Part shown: positions 35,401-44,744 of the stretch, piece by piece
Numbering within the stretch: position 1 is the stretch's first letter
Layout of the letters: each line of letters starts with the position of its first letter
Source of the DNA: Gammaproteobacteria bacterium
GTDB taxonomy: Bacteria; Pseudomonadota; Gammaproteobacteria; Pseudomonadales; Cellvibrionaceae
DNA: 64,000 bases
Assembly (NCBI GenBank): GCA_021151835.1
Contig: JAGKWO010000008.1
Location: forward strand, 124,001-188,000
Direction: 5' to 3'
Program-made: the position numbers and the translations under genes
Notes under the pieces: model-generated
What the model saw: only the letters and a program-made list of their open reading frames with translations
Databases searched by the model: none
Told to the model about the DNA's origin: nothing

Positions 35401-35721
35401 TTAGTTGCACTTATACACATCAAAACTTTGGCGGCCATCTTTTATCTGGCTAACCGGAACTACGGTATCCCCGCCATATTGGGTCGCTTCGTTGCGCGCC
35501 ATATTGGTTAATTCGGTGGCAACTTTACTCGGGTCACGCTTCATCGAACCAACGAAATTGTCTTTCACCTTAACGTTCACTGTACGAACGTTTTCACAGC
35601 TACGCACATTGGCGGCATTGGCAACAGCGACGTTTGAACCCTGTTCAGACACTTTAACCCAGCTACAGGCACTGGTCAGGCTGACAAGGGTAACGGCAAG
35701 AATGGTGGACAGTTTTTTCAT
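35401..35721 (-). CDS. DUF4156 lipoprotein
   Basis: A 106-residue lipoprotein. The lipobox is LTSAC with the lipidated Cys at position 19, followed by Ser, so outer-membrane sorting is likely. The mature part (VKVSEQGSNVAVANAANVRSCENV...ARNEATQYGGDTVVP) matches the small DUF4156 family, whose function is unknown. Two cysteines in the mature part (SCENV and the C-terminal KCN) may pair. It is read from its own unit, with a terminator after it. Confidence 0.8.
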   Translation of the reverse strand: MKKLSTILAVTLVSLTSACSWVKVSEQGSNVAVANAANVRSCENVRTVNVKVKDNFVGSMKRDPSKVATELTNMARNEATQYGGDTVVPVSQIKDGRQSFDVYKCN

Positions 35722-36007
35722 GGGACTTCCTCAAATCGATTAATCATTAACCAGGTGGGATGAAATACGCGGCTACACTACTGCCATAGGGTTGGAGTTG
35801 CAAGTCGGGCCAAAAAATCCGGTGATATAACAATTACGCGAATAAATAGTGGTAAACCATGGCGCGCATAGTATCTTTATCGGGTTCGTTAGCTTAAGCG
35901 CCAACAGTAAAGCCACAAATTAAAGGCAACAACAACGCTAACAACAAAAAAGTATCGACCTATTAGACGTTATCGATAGGAAAAGACCTCAAATAGGAGT
36001 TAACACT

Positions 36008-38188
36008 ATGGCCGCGTTTAGTCTGGGTAACCTGTTTTCCCGCCGGGTATTCTGGCGCTTGTTCAAATGGCTGGTGGTAATTGCCATTTTTATGTTTATC
36101 AGCCTCGGGATTGGCAAACTCTACCAGGGTTGGGATGACGACCCCGACCGCGGGGCTGTCGCTATTGAAAATGGCGCATTTGGCGAAAATTATTCCACCC
36201 CGATATACCTCGACCAGGGCTGGGATGCCAACGATAGCCTCTGGTATTACAACACCACCCAGGGGTCGGCCCTGCTTCCCTACGATTTTTTTATCGCGCT
36301 TGAACAATCCGACTCCAGCGAATTTTTCCGCGCTAACAGCCTGATCGATAAATATCGTTACCTGCCGCAAAAGCCGACGTTTTTCAATCCCGATGGTTTG
36401 CCCCTGGGCTTCGTAAAAGAAACCTACAAAGGTAACGATTACGTCGGTTTAACCTGTGCCGCGTGCCATACCGGACAAGTAAATTACAAAGGCAATGCGT
36501 TGCGGATCGATGGCGGATCGTCGATGGCGGACATGGTGGGTTTCCTGGTGGATCTGGAAAAAAGCATGGCGGCGACCCTGGAGAACAGCGATAAAAACCA
36601 GCGCTTTGTAACGCGCGTGCTTGAGTTGAATAATGGCTACTCCAATGCGGATGAGGTGCGCGCTGACCTCAAGCGCTGGGCGCGCAAAATCCGCCTTTAC
36701 AACACTATCAACCACTCCAATGTGGAATACGGCTTTGCGCGGCTGGATGCATTTGGCCGTATTTATAACCGCGTTCTGGAGCATGTCATCAGCCGCGATC
36801 AATTGCGCGATGTGCTGCTGGGCATGACCCGGGCCAATGACAATGACGCTGACTTATTAACCGAAGCGCAAGTCGACAAGGTTCTGGATGGCATCAGTGA
36901 AACCATCATTGGCGACCTGCAATTCGCGCAAATTATTGATCGGTTAATGTCGGGCAAAGAGGGTTACCCCGGGCTGCATCTCGACGATATGAAGCGGATC
37001 AAAGCGCAGATTTTCAATGAGCCCAATGCACCGGTCAGCTATCCATTCCTGTGGGATATCGTGCAATCCGATTACGTGCAATGGAACGGCCTGGCGAGCA
37101 ACGCCGGGGTCGGGCCGCTCGGGCGCAATACCGGGGAGGTGATCGGGGTGTTTGGTATCCTCGATTGGACCGCACATAAACGCGGCTGGAGTTTGTCTTC
37201 GCTGTTAACCGGCCAGCGCGGCAAGAGTTATCAAATCGATTTCACTTCATCAATCGACCTGGTGAATTTATCGCGCCTCGAATCCCATTTAAAAAGTTTA
37301 ACCTCGCCGGTGTGGCCGACGATTGATACCGGTACCAATAACCCCGAACAGAAAAAAGCCAATGAAGTATTTGGCAAGTTTCCCGAGTGGCAAATTGATG
37401 GAACCAAAATTCGCCGCGGCCGTCAGTTGTATGCACAATACTGCGAGGCGTGCCACGAGGTGATTGATCGCACCGACTGGAACCGGATTGTGGTGGCGAC
37501 TATGGCGAATATCAATTTGATGGGTACTGACCGCGCCATGGCGGAGAACAGTGTGAATTACACCGGTTACTCAGGCAACTTTAACAATACCTATCAAAGT
37601 GAAAGTGTGGGGGCACTGGTGATCAAGGATCGCGCGCCGGTTGTGCAAATCCTGACGGCGGCGACCATGGGCGAAGTGGCGACTGAACCGGATCCGGATA
37701 AATGGTGGCCGCGGCGTGTGCTGGATTGGATTTATATGCTGGGAAAATCCTTCTTTGATAATGAAATCAAAGCCAGTGTAAAATCCGGCGACTACTGGAT
37801 CGATACTACCGCAGCGCCCTACAATTCATTGCTTGCGTATAAAGCGCGCCCGTTAAATGGTATCTGGGCTACAGCGCCTTATTTGCATAACGGTTCGGTG
37901 CCGAGTATTTATGATTTACTGTTGCCGCTAAAACGCGAGGGCGATCCGGACGATGGTGAATATCGCCGGACTGAATTTAAAGTTGGCAGCCGTGAATTTG
38001 ATCCGGAAAAAATCGGCTTTCGCGCCGAGGGTTATGACGGATTTACGTTTAGCGCAACCAAACGCGGTGACTTTAATACCGGCCATGAATATGGCACTGT
38101 CCACGCACCGGCAATCAAAGGCATCAAGCTGGCGCCATTGACCGACAAAGAGCGCAAGGAATTAGTGGAGTACATTAAAACGCTGTAA
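36008..38188 (+). CDS. Membrane-anchored di-haem cytochrome c, RoxA/CcpA-like
   Basis: A 726-residue protein with one N-terminal helix (about 19-40) and the rest in the periplasm. It has two haem c motifs: CAACH at 150-154 and CEACH at 479-483. The region around the first, NPDGLPLGFVKE...GLTCAACHTGQ, and the C-terminal NGSVPSIYDLLLP resemble the rubber-oxygenase RoxA-like branch of the di-haem peroxidase superfamily. The family contains peroxidases, MauG and RoxA/RoxB dioxygenases, so a redox role is safe but the substrate is not known. ATG 36008 follows AGGAG. It stands alone, with a strong hairpin after it. Confidence 0.82.
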   Translation: MAAFSLGNLFSRRVFWRLFKWLVVIAIFMFISLGIGKLYQGWDDDPDRGAVAIENGAFGENYSTPIYLDQGWDANDSLWYYNTTQGSALLPYDFFIALEQSDSSEFFRANSLIDKYRYLPQKPTFFNPDGLPLGFVKETYKGNDYVGLTCAACHTGQVNYKGNALRIDGGSSMADMVGFLVDLEKSMAATLENSDKNQRFVTRVLELNNGYSNADEVRADLKRWARKIRLYNTINHSNVEYGFARLDAFGRIYNRVLEHVISRDQLRDVLLGMTRANDNDADLLTEAQVDKVLDGISETIIGDLQFAQIIDRLMSGKEGYPGLHLDDMKRIKAQIFNEPNAPVSYPFLWDIVQSDYVQWNGLASNAGVGPLGRNTGEVIGVFGILDWTAHKRGWSLSSLLTGQRGKSYQIDFTSSIDLVNLSRLESHLKSLTSPVWPTIDTGTNNPEQKKANEVFGKFPEWQIDGTKIRRGRQLYAQYCEACHEVIDRTDWNRIVVATMANINLMGTDRAMAENSVNYTGYSGNFNNTYQSESVGALVIKDRAPVVQILTAATMGEVATEPDPDKWWPRRVLDWIYMLGKSFFDNEIKASVKSGDYWIDTTAAPYNSLLAYKARPLNGIWATAPYLHNGSVPSIYDLLLPLKREGDPDDGEYRRTEFKVGSREFDPEKIGFRAEGYDGFTFSATKRGDFNTGHEYGTVHAPAIKGIKLAPLTDKERKELVEYIKTL

Positions 38189-38296
38189 AACAACTTCAAC
38201 TTCCATTAAGGTTCGGATTGTTATGGTCCGCCCGTACACGTTGTCTTGTTAATACAGCCAATGCAAGTAAAGGCCAATCATAGTTAAAGGAAAGAT

Positions 38297-38348
38297 AACG
38301 CCATCGTTTCAGCATGATGATTATGTATGAAACGATGGCGTTTGCTTT
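38297..38348 (+). terminator. Hairpin after the di-haem cytochrome gene
   Basis: A perfect 15-bp stem (AACGCCATCGTTTCA / TGAAACGATGGCGTT) with a 16-nt loop, followed by TGCTTTTGC. It lies about 110 bp past the stop. Confidence 0.6.
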
Positions 38349-38415
38349 TGCATAATTTTTTGCTGCAGACGCGTTACGTTTTTCCCACTGTGATTTAACA
38401 ATTATTAGACTGGTG

Positions 38416-40044
38416 ATGCCCGTTATCCTGATGCAACGACTGACAACCACATTTCTGGCGGGCCTGACAAGTGCTTTACTGGTTTCCATTATTGCGCCGG
38501 CTATGGCGAATAGTGAGAAACGGGTAACTGTGCCAATTGCCTTACCCTTCCAGCAGCAAGCCAGTAGCGAGGCCTCCTCATCCCCAGCGGCTCCTCCGCC
38601 AGGTTTGCAAACCACACCCTTTACCCAAACACTGGTGGCCTCTTCGGCACCGGGCCTGCACCTGGCACAACCGGTTGTAACCGCCGCCTCTTCAGTGGCT
38701 GTGAGTGTACCGGCAGTGGTGGCAGCACCGGTGATTGCAGTGACTGCATCATCCACGGCGGCGAGTTCCGTGGGCGTCAACCCGGTACAGTCCACAGCAA
38801 TAGTGTCAGCACCGGAGCCGGTACCGGCGCAATCCGACGCGCAGCAAAACCAGGACCCCGATACTCAAATCAAGGATGAAACCCCGGCCGCCAATGTTCC
38901 TCTGGTGACGACTGCACCTATCAATGCACCGCGTTATCCCGCTGGTCACCCGGAAGCGTTTGTGGCGGAGTTTGAAGATTATGTCGCTAAAAAAGTAGCG
39001 CCATTTGTGCCCGGCGTGGCGATAGTGGTGATTTCTGGCGGGCAGGTGAAATCATTACAGGGATACGGTGTACGTCGCGCCGGAACGCGCGAAACATTAA
39101 CGCCGGATACGGTATTCCGCCTCGCGTCCCTGTCCAAATCCTTTGCCGCAACGGCGGCCAGTGAGTTGGTCAACGAGGGCAAAATTTCCTGGGATACCAC
39201 CGTCACCTCGGTGTTGCCGGATGTCGCGTTTAAAAATGCCCGCTACGGCAAACAACTTACATTCCGCAATATCTTGTCCCAGGCGTCCGGGTTGCCACGC
39301 CATACCTACAGCCACTTTATCGACGAAAACATGAGTTTTACCGAAATAGTGCGGCGCCTGCGCTATGTGAATTTTGCCTGTGCCCCGGGTAAGTGCTATG
39401 CCTACCAGAATGTCAGCTACAGCCTGGCAGGTGAGATGATTAAAAAGAAATCCGGGATGAGTTTTGAAAAATATGTTGAGAAAAATGTATTTGATCCGCT
39501 CGGCATGCGCACAGCTTCGTACGGCCTGAATAGCTACAACGCGTCCCCCAATCGCGCCGCGCCGCATATTTCCAACGGCAAGCGCTGGATTCCCACAGCG
39601 GTCACACCCAACTGGTATCGCGTAGCACCGGCTGCCGGGGTGAATGCAAGTATTGTGGACATGTCCAAGTTCCTGCTCGGGCAGATGGGTAAGCGTCCGG
39701 AAGCCTTACCGCCAGCAGTGCTCAACCCCATCCAGTCGCGCATAACCAAAAATACGCCGGCGCAAAACTACTATGGTGAGCGCAAGGCCGTGGGTAACAC
39801 GGCGTATGGCATGGGCTGGCGAGTATTCGATTACGGGCGCTATAAAAACTTTGTGCATCACGGGGGCCACGTTAAAGGCTTCCGTACCGAGATGGTATTC
39901 AACCGCGATTTGCAAATCGGTATGGTGTTCCTTACCAATTCCGAGAGCCGCTTTGCCAAGGACATCATCTTCAAATTCCTTGATATGTACGAACAAAGCC
40001 ATCACCCTGTGCCCAAATCCAGGAAAATAGCCAAAAAGCAGTAG
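38416..40044 (+). CDS. Serine beta-lactamase-like hydrolase with a long low-complexity N-terminus
   Basis: A 542-residue secreted protein of the class C beta-lactamase/esterase family. The catalytic Ser-Lys pair is S238-LS-K241 in RLASLSKSF, the tyrosine motif is YQN in AYQNVSY, and the third motif is HGG in VHHGGHVK. A signal peptide (RLTTTFLAGLTSALLVSIIAPAMA) is followed by about 130 residues rich in Ala, Val, Pro and Ser, likely disordered and possibly linking the domain to the envelope. Such proteins are usually D-peptidases or esterases, not resistance enzymes; the substrate is unknown. ATG 38416 or 38431 are both possible starts; neither has a strong SD. Confidence 0.85.
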   Translation: MPVILMQRLTTTFLAGLTSALLVSIIAPAMANSEKRVTVPIALPFQQQASSEASSSPAAPPPGLQTTPFTQTLVASSAPGLHLAQPVVTAASSVAVSVPAVVAAPVIAVTASSTAASSVGVNPVQSTAIVSAPEPVPAQSDAQQNQDPDTQIKDETPAANVPLVTTAPINAPRYPAGHPEAFVAEFEDYVAKKVAPFVPGVAIVVISGGQVKSLQGYGVRRAGTRETLTPDTVFRLASLSKSFAATAASELVNEGKISWDTTVTSVLPDVAFKNARYGKQLTFRNILSQASGLPRHTYSHFIDENMSFTEIVRRLRYVNFACAPGKCYAYQNVSYSLAGEMIKKKSGMSFEKYVEKNVFDPLGMRTASYGLNSYNASPNRAAPHISNGKRWIPTAVTPNWYRVAPAAGVNASIVDMSKFLLGQMGKRPEALPPAVLNPIQSRITKNTPAQNYYGERKAVGNTAYGMGWRVFDYGRYKNFVHHGGHVKGFRTEMVFNRDLQIGMVFLTNSESRFAKDIIFKFLDMYEQSHHPVPKSRKIAKKQ

Positions 40045-40066
40045 TCCCATAACGCAGAATATACCC

Positions 40067-40897
40067 ATGAAACGTGCCGCCTTGCATCCGCGCCAGATAC
40101 TGCGCGCCCTCGATCAAATTGATGCAACGGCACCTTCCTGGCAATTGTCGCGCCCGCAGGCGTTGCGCCGGGTATTCGTTGTACTGGCAACCGTGTCAGT
40201 CAGTTTGCTGATCCTCCATTACGGTAAATTCTCCACCAACCTCCACAGCCTCTTGCAATGGTTGGGCGACTGGCGCGGCGTTAATTACCTGCAACAACTG
40301 CAAGATGCCGGCTGGCTGGAGCTGGGCGGTTACATCTGGTGGACTGGCTGCCATTTGCTGACTTTTATAGTGCTGCCCTGGCTGGTTATCCGTTTTATGT
40401 TGCGGGAACGCATCGCCGATTTTGGCTGGCGCTGGAACCAGGCAGGTGAGCACTGGCGCGGTTACCTGTTATTACTCAGTCCGATCCTGGTGTTTGTGGT
40501 CCTGGTTAGCATGGGCGAGGACTTTGTCGAACACTATCCCTTTTATCGCTACGCCGGGCGCAGTTGGCTGGATTTGCTGTTGTGGGAATTGTTGTACCTG
40601 AGCCAATTTGTGTTCCTGGAATTTTTCTTCCGTGGTTTTATGCTCAATGCGTTGCGCCCGGCGATAGGGGCCAATGCCATCTGGGTGATGTGTGTTCCCT
40701 ATCTGATGATCCATTTCCCCAAACTCTGGCTGGAGGCCACCGGCGCCATTTTGTTTGGGTTGTTCCTCGGGATCCTGGCGTTGCAATCGCGTTCTATCTG
40801 GGGCGGTGTATTGGTGCACGCCGGCGTCGCATTGAGCATGGATATCGCGGCTTTAATGCGCAAAGGGCAAATCCCTGGATCATTTTTTCCTTTCTAG
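40067..40897 (+). CDS. CPBP-family intramembrane protein (Abi-like)
   Basis: A 276-residue inner-membrane protein with about seven helices. The CPBP/CAAX-protease motif appears as FLEFFFRGFML; the first Glu of the usual EExxxR is Leu, so protease function is uncertain. The later MIHFPK and HAGVALSMD segments carry the His residues of motifs 2 and 3. It begins 22 bp after the beta-lactamase-like gene and may be cotranscribed with it. Roles proposed for the family include prenyl-protease activity and bacteriocin self-immunity; none can be chosen here. Confidence 0.8.
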   Translation: MKRAALHPRQILRALDQIDATAPSWQLSRPQALRRVFVVLATVSVSLLILHYGKFSTNLHSLLQWLGDWRGVNYLQQLQDAGWLELGGYIWWTGCHLLTFIVLPWLVIRFMLRERIADFGWRWNQAGEHWRGYLLLLSPILVFVVLVSMGEDFVEHYPFYRYAGRSWLDLLLWELLYLSQFVFLEFFFRGFMLNALRPAIGANAIWVMCVPYLMIHFPKLWLEATGAILFGLFLGILALQSRSIWGGVLVHAGVALSMDIAALMRKGQIPGSFFPF

Positions 40898-40997
40898 CCT
40901 GCTGTTTATACCTGTCTGCTACATGGCGCACAGATAGTCTTTTCGCTCTCCAATAAAATCAATCACTTGTCGCTTAAATTTTCTTTTTGTGCTTTTT

Positions 40998-41012
40998 TGG
41001 CATTGAAGTTGC
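40998..41012 (+). promoter_or_regulatory. Candidate sigma-54 (-24/-12) promoter
   Basis: TGGCATTGAAGTTGC: the -24 GG (40999-41000) and the -12 GC (41011-41012) are separated by exactly 10 bp, and TGGCA and TTGC both match consensus. Initiation near 41024 would leave about 70 nt before the PEP-CTERM-like gene. Confidence 0.55.
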
Positions 41013-41093
41013 CGAAGAAACGTGACTTGAATCACTTTTTTTCGATGCTAGAGTCAAGTTACTAAAGACCCTGCCTGCGGGGAGGAAGGGGAA

Positions 41094-41441
41094 ATGAACC
41101 AGTCAACATTAGCAGTAAGCCTCCGGCTTGCAGGGGCGGCGTTTACCCTTGTTTTGGCGATGAACTGCCAGGCATTGCTGGTGGATTGCAGTAGCATCCC
41201 GGGCCTTGATCGCAAACTCCAGCGCGAATGCGTAATAGCTGATAACTCCCCGTTTTCATTCAGCCCAGCCACTACCGCGGCGATGGATAAAGCGCCTCCC
41301 CTGCTATCAATGCACGCGGGTTTTCAGCTGAGTTCACCCCGGGTTGCCAGCACAGTGCCTGACTCCCTCGCATTGATGGTATTTTTCGCCGGGCTGCTGG
41401 GGGTGATACTGATTCGCGCCAAAAGCTGTAATAGCAAATAA
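41094..41441 (+). CDS. Small secreted protein with a PEP-CTERM-like C-terminus
   Basis: A 115-residue protein. A signal peptide (LRLAGAAFTLVLAMNCQA) is followed by about 60 residues with two cysteines (VDCSSIP, RECVI), then the C-terminal sequence VPDSLALMVFFAGLLGVILIRAK: a Pro-rich start, a hydrophobic helix and a basic tail. This is the layout of PEP-CTERM sorting signals (a VPDS variant), which are cut by an exosortase. A very strong RBS (GGAGGAAGGGG) precedes ATG 41094. No exosortase gene is in this window, so the assignment remains tentative. Confidence 0.65.
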   Translation: MNQSTLAVSLRLAGAAFTLVLAMNCQALLVDCSSIPGLDRKLQRECVIADNSPFSFSPATTAAMDKAPPLLSMHAGFQLSSPRVASTVPDSLALMVFFAGLLGVILIRAKSCNSK

Positions 41442-41918
41442 TTAGTAGTCCCGTTTGTTGCAACAATTACCCCAGTGTTCAAAGGGATGGTTGGCCGAAT
41501 CCAGGGGGCGGTGTACAAACGGAATATGCCGCTGGTTGCCCTCCAGATTGATCTGCTCATAGATAAACTCATCGTCAAACCCTGCCGCTGCTGCCTGTTC
41601 GCGGCTTGCGGCAAAATACACGGCTTTGGGCCGTGCCCAGAAAATCGCACCCAAACACATGGGGCAAGGTTCGCAACTGCTGTAAATCTCGCAACCTTCC
41701 AATTGGAAACTGCCTAATCGTTGGCACGCGTTACGAATAGCGACCACCTCTGCATGCGCGCTGGGGTCATTGGTACTGGTGACCTCGTTGCAGCCTTCCG
41801 CAATCACCACGCCGTTTTTCACTACCAGTGCCGCAAACGGGCCGCCCTTACCGTTACTGGCTTGCGCGCAGGCCAGGTCGATACAGCGTTGCAGCCATTG
41901 TTGCTGGATCTCATTCAT
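41442..41918 (-). CDS. Nucleoside/guanine deaminase, CDA superfamily
   Basis: A 158-residue zinc deaminase. Zinc ligands are HAE in DPSAHAEVVAI and PCPMC in SSCEPCPMCLGA. The C-terminal half (FDDEFIYEQIN...HIPFVH) resembles the small guanine deaminase GuaD of Bacillus more than the tRNA adenosine deaminase TadA. It probably converts guanine to xanthine in purine salvage. Its stop abuts the end of the PEP-CTERM-like gene tail-to-tail. Confidence 0.85.
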   Translation of the reverse strand: MNEIQQQWLQRCIDLACAQASNGKGGPFAALVVKNGVVIAEGCNEVTSTNDPSAHAEVVAIRNACQRLGSFQLEGCEIYSSCEPCPMCLGAIFWARPKAVYFAASREQAAAAGFDDEFIYEQINLEGNQRHIPFVHRPLDSANHPFEHWGNCCNKRDY

Positions 41919-42107
41919 AGCGATTACTCCACTGCTATCGCATTACCGTTATCTGATATGCACCAGCATAACGCCTGGCTCGCCATTTCAGGAACAGGAA
42001 CGCAGCCCCGCATAAAACAAAGGTAGCGATATGTATATCTAAACAGTAAAATCGCCAGCATTTCCTGTTAATGATTTTGCGGGCGCCGCGCCCGCCGGCC
42101 TGATGTT

Positions 42108-44318
42108 ATGGATGTTTCCCTGCTGCTCGACAACCTCAATGATGCCCAGCGCGACGCGGTTTCCGCCCCCGCTACCAACCAGTTGATCCTGGCCGGTGCC
42201 GGCAGTGGTAAAACCCGGGTGCTGGTGCATCGTATTGCCTGGTTAATCCAGGTGGAACGAGTGTCGCCCTATTCGATTATGGCGGTAACCTTCACCAACA
42301 AAGCCGCGCGCGAAATGCGCAGTCGCCTGGATGAACTCTTTCACCAGAACAATCAACACATCAATAGCCGCGCCATGTGGGTCGGCACTTTCCACGGTCT
42401 CGCCCATCGTTTGTTAAAAGCGCATTGGCAGGATGCAAACCTGCCACAGAATTTCCAGATTCTGGACAGCGACGACCAATTGCGGTTAATCAAACGTGTG
42501 TACCAGGCGCTCAACCTGGATGAAAACAAATGGCCGCATAAACAGGCGCAGTGGTACATCAACGAACAAAAAGATGAAGGCCTGCGCCCGCAACATATCC
42601 AGGATACCGGTGATCCTTTTGTCCGCACCATGTTGCAAATTTATCGCGCTTACGAAGCCGATTGCCAGCGCGGTGGCATGGTGGATTTCGCCGAAATTTT
42701 ATTGCGCGCCCACGAACTCTGGCTCAACAAACCGCACATTCTTGAACATTATCGCCAGCGTTTCCCCTTCATTCTGGTCGACGAATTCCAGGACACCAAC
42801 AGTGTGCAATATGCATGGTTGCGCGTGCTTGCCGGTAAAGAAAGTTGTGTAACGGCAGTCGGCGATGACGACCAATCCATTTACGGTTGGCGCGGTGCAA
42901 AAATTGAAAATATCCAACGCTTCTCGCAGGATTTTGCCGGCACCCAAATTTATCGCCTCGAACAAAATTACCGTTCCACCGGCAATATTTTGCAAGCCGC
43001 CAACGCGGTGATCAAACACAATGCCGGTCGCCTGGGTAAAGAACTATGGACTCAAGGTGATAAAGGCGAAGCCATTTCCCTTTACGCGGCTTACAACGAA
43101 CAGGATGAAGCGCGTTTTATTGTCGAGCGTATTCAAAGTTGGTTAAAGCAAGGAAATAAACGCGATTCAGTAGCGATCTTGTATCGCTCCAACGCCCAAT
43201 CGCGGGTGCTTGAAGAGGCGTTATTGCGCGAAGCCATTCCCTATCGTATTTACGGCGGCTTGCGCTTTTATGATCGCCTTGAAATTAAAAATGCCGTTGC
43301 CTACATGCGCCTTATCAGCAACCGTCACGACGATGCTGCATTTGAACGTGTTATCAATACACCGACGCGTGGCATCGGTGGAAAAACGGTTGATGATATT
43401 CGCCTGTTTGCGCGCGAACAGGGTTATTCGCTCTGGGCAGCAGCGGAAAAAATGCTTGCGCACAAAGTATTAACTGCCCGCGCCGGCAATGCGGTGCAAA
43501 CATTTTTGAATTTGATTATCAAACTCGCCCGGGACGCTAATGAAATAAATGTAAATGGCGATGCACCCGCACTGGATGAAATTGCACGCATGGTGATTGA
43601 AGACACAGGCCTGTTGTTATTCCATCAAAATGAAAAAGGTGAGAAGGGCCAGGCGCGCGGGGAAAACTTACAAGAATTAATTACTGCATGTCGCGCGTTC
43701 GATGCAGAAGAAAGCGATGAAAACCTTACCCCGCTGCAACAATTTCTGGATACCGCTGCACTCGATGCCGGCGAAACCCAGGCCGATGAATTTGAAGAGG
43801 CGATTCAGCTGATGACGCTGCACTCAGCGAAAGGTCTGGAATTCCCGCTGGTATTCCTTGCCGGGGTCGAAGAAGGTTTATTCCCGCACAAAATGTCGGC
43901 AGATGATCCTGACCGTTTGGAAGAAGAGCGTCGCCTTTGTTACGTGGGCATCACCCGTGCGATGCAAAAATTATTTATCAGTTACGCCGAAACCCGGCGC
44001 TTGTACGGCAGTGAAACATTTAACGCCGTCTCGCGTTTTGTAAAAGAAATTCCAGCGGATTGCATTGAAGAAGTGCGCTTGAAAACGGCCGTCACTCGCC
44101 CGGTCAGCTTCCAGCGCACAGCAGCGCGTGAATCATTGAGTGACAGCGGCGAAGGCAGCGGCTTCCGCCTTGGCCAGCGCGTGAATCACGCCATATTTGG
44201 CGAAGGCGTTATCCTGCAATTTGAAGGCACCGGGCCGAATGCTGTGGTACAAGTTAAATTTGAAAAAATCGGTTCAAAGCGATTGGTAATGCAATACGCG
44301 AAGTTACAGGGACTGTAA
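42108..44318 (+). CDS. uvrD: DNA helicase II UvrD
   Basis: A 736-residue SF1A 3'-5' helicase for nucleotide-excision and mismatch repair. Motif I is AGAGSGKTR, motif Ia TFTNKAAREM, motif II (Walker B) LVDEFQDT, motif III GDDDQSIYGWRGA, motif IV LEQNYRS, motif V TLHSAKGLEFPLVF and motif VI LCYVGITRAM. Length and the C-terminal VNHAIFGEGVILQFEG segment (Tudor-like RNA-polymerase-binding end) match UvrD, not Rep. Confidence 0.96.
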   Translation: MDVSLLLDNLNDAQRDAVSAPATNQLILAGAGSGKTRVLVHRIAWLIQVERVSPYSIMAVTFTNKAAREMRSRLDELFHQNNQHINSRAMWVGTFHGLAHRLLKAHWQDANLPQNFQILDSDDQLRLIKRVYQALNLDENKWPHKQAQWYINEQKDEGLRPQHIQDTGDPFVRTMLQIYRAYEADCQRGGMVDFAEILLRAHELWLNKPHILEHYRQRFPFILVDEFQDTNSVQYAWLRVLAGKESCVTAVGDDDQSIYGWRGAKIENIQRFSQDFAGTQIYRLEQNYRSTGNILQAANAVIKHNAGRLGKELWTQGDKGEAISLYAAYNEQDEARFIVERIQSWLKQGNKRDSVAILYRSNAQSRVLEEALLREAIPYRIYGGLRFYDRLEIKNAVAYMRLISNRHDDAAFERVINTPTRGIGGKTVDDIRLFAREQGYSLWAAAEKMLAHKVLTARAGNAVQTFLNLIIKLARDANEINVNGDAPALDEIARMVIEDTGLLLFHQNEKGEKGQARGENLQELITACRAFDAEESDENLTPLQQFLDTAALDAGETQADEFEEAIQLMTLHSAKGLEFPLVFLAGVEEGLFPHKMSADDPDRLEEERRLCYVGITRAMQKLFISYAETRRLYGSETFNAVSRFVKEIPADCIEEVRLKTAVTRPVSFQRTAARESLSDSGEGSGFRLGQRVNHAIFGEGVILQFEGTGPNAVVQVKFEKIGSKRLVMQYAKLQGL

Positions 44319-44325
44319 TTTCGCT

Positions 44326-44538
44326 GTGAGGCAACTCACAACCTTCAATGATTTTATTGCCCGACTAGGTAGCTTGGTTGTCGTGCTATTGATATCTATA
44401 TTCATCGCTAAAGTTTTTTGGCCCGATTCTCAAGCACACGCTAGTGTATTCACCGGGTTTGTATTTGTCTGCGTTATTAATTATTGTGAAAAACGTGAAA
44501 ATAGATTGGTTAAAGCAAAGCGTAAAAAAACCAGGTAA
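44326..44538 (+). CDS. Small putative membrane protein
   Basis: A 70-residue ORF 7 bp after uvrD starting at GTG 44326. It has two hydrophobic segments (GSLVVVLLISIFIAKVFW and VFTGFVFVCVINYC) and a very basic tail (KAKRKKTR). I recognise no family. No good RBS is apparent, so the start and even the reality of the gene are uncertain. Confidence 0.35.
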   Translation: MRQLTTFNDFIARLGSLVVVLLISIFIAKVFWPDSQAHASVFTGFVFVCVINYCEKRENRLVKAKRKKTR

Positions 44539-44744
44539 CTACTTCCTGGATATATGAACAGCGTTGCGTTGCCAATTGAAAAATGAAGATAGTTCGTTTA
44601 AAGCCGCTTGCTTCCGAATTTATGCAAATTGCGCATGAATCAATTTCTGCACTAACGTACTACATTTTATTACTTTTCCGTTTTTCCTTTTTCCTCCGGT
44701 CGGGTGTAGCATTTCTCCTCTGGTTCAAGACCCCATGGTTGTTA

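Noticed and set aside
38196..38795. 199-codon minus-strand open frame
   Set aside because: It overlaps the start of the beta-lactamase-like gene and a strong hairpin, and its Ala/Thr-rich sequence mirrors the low-complexity coding region.
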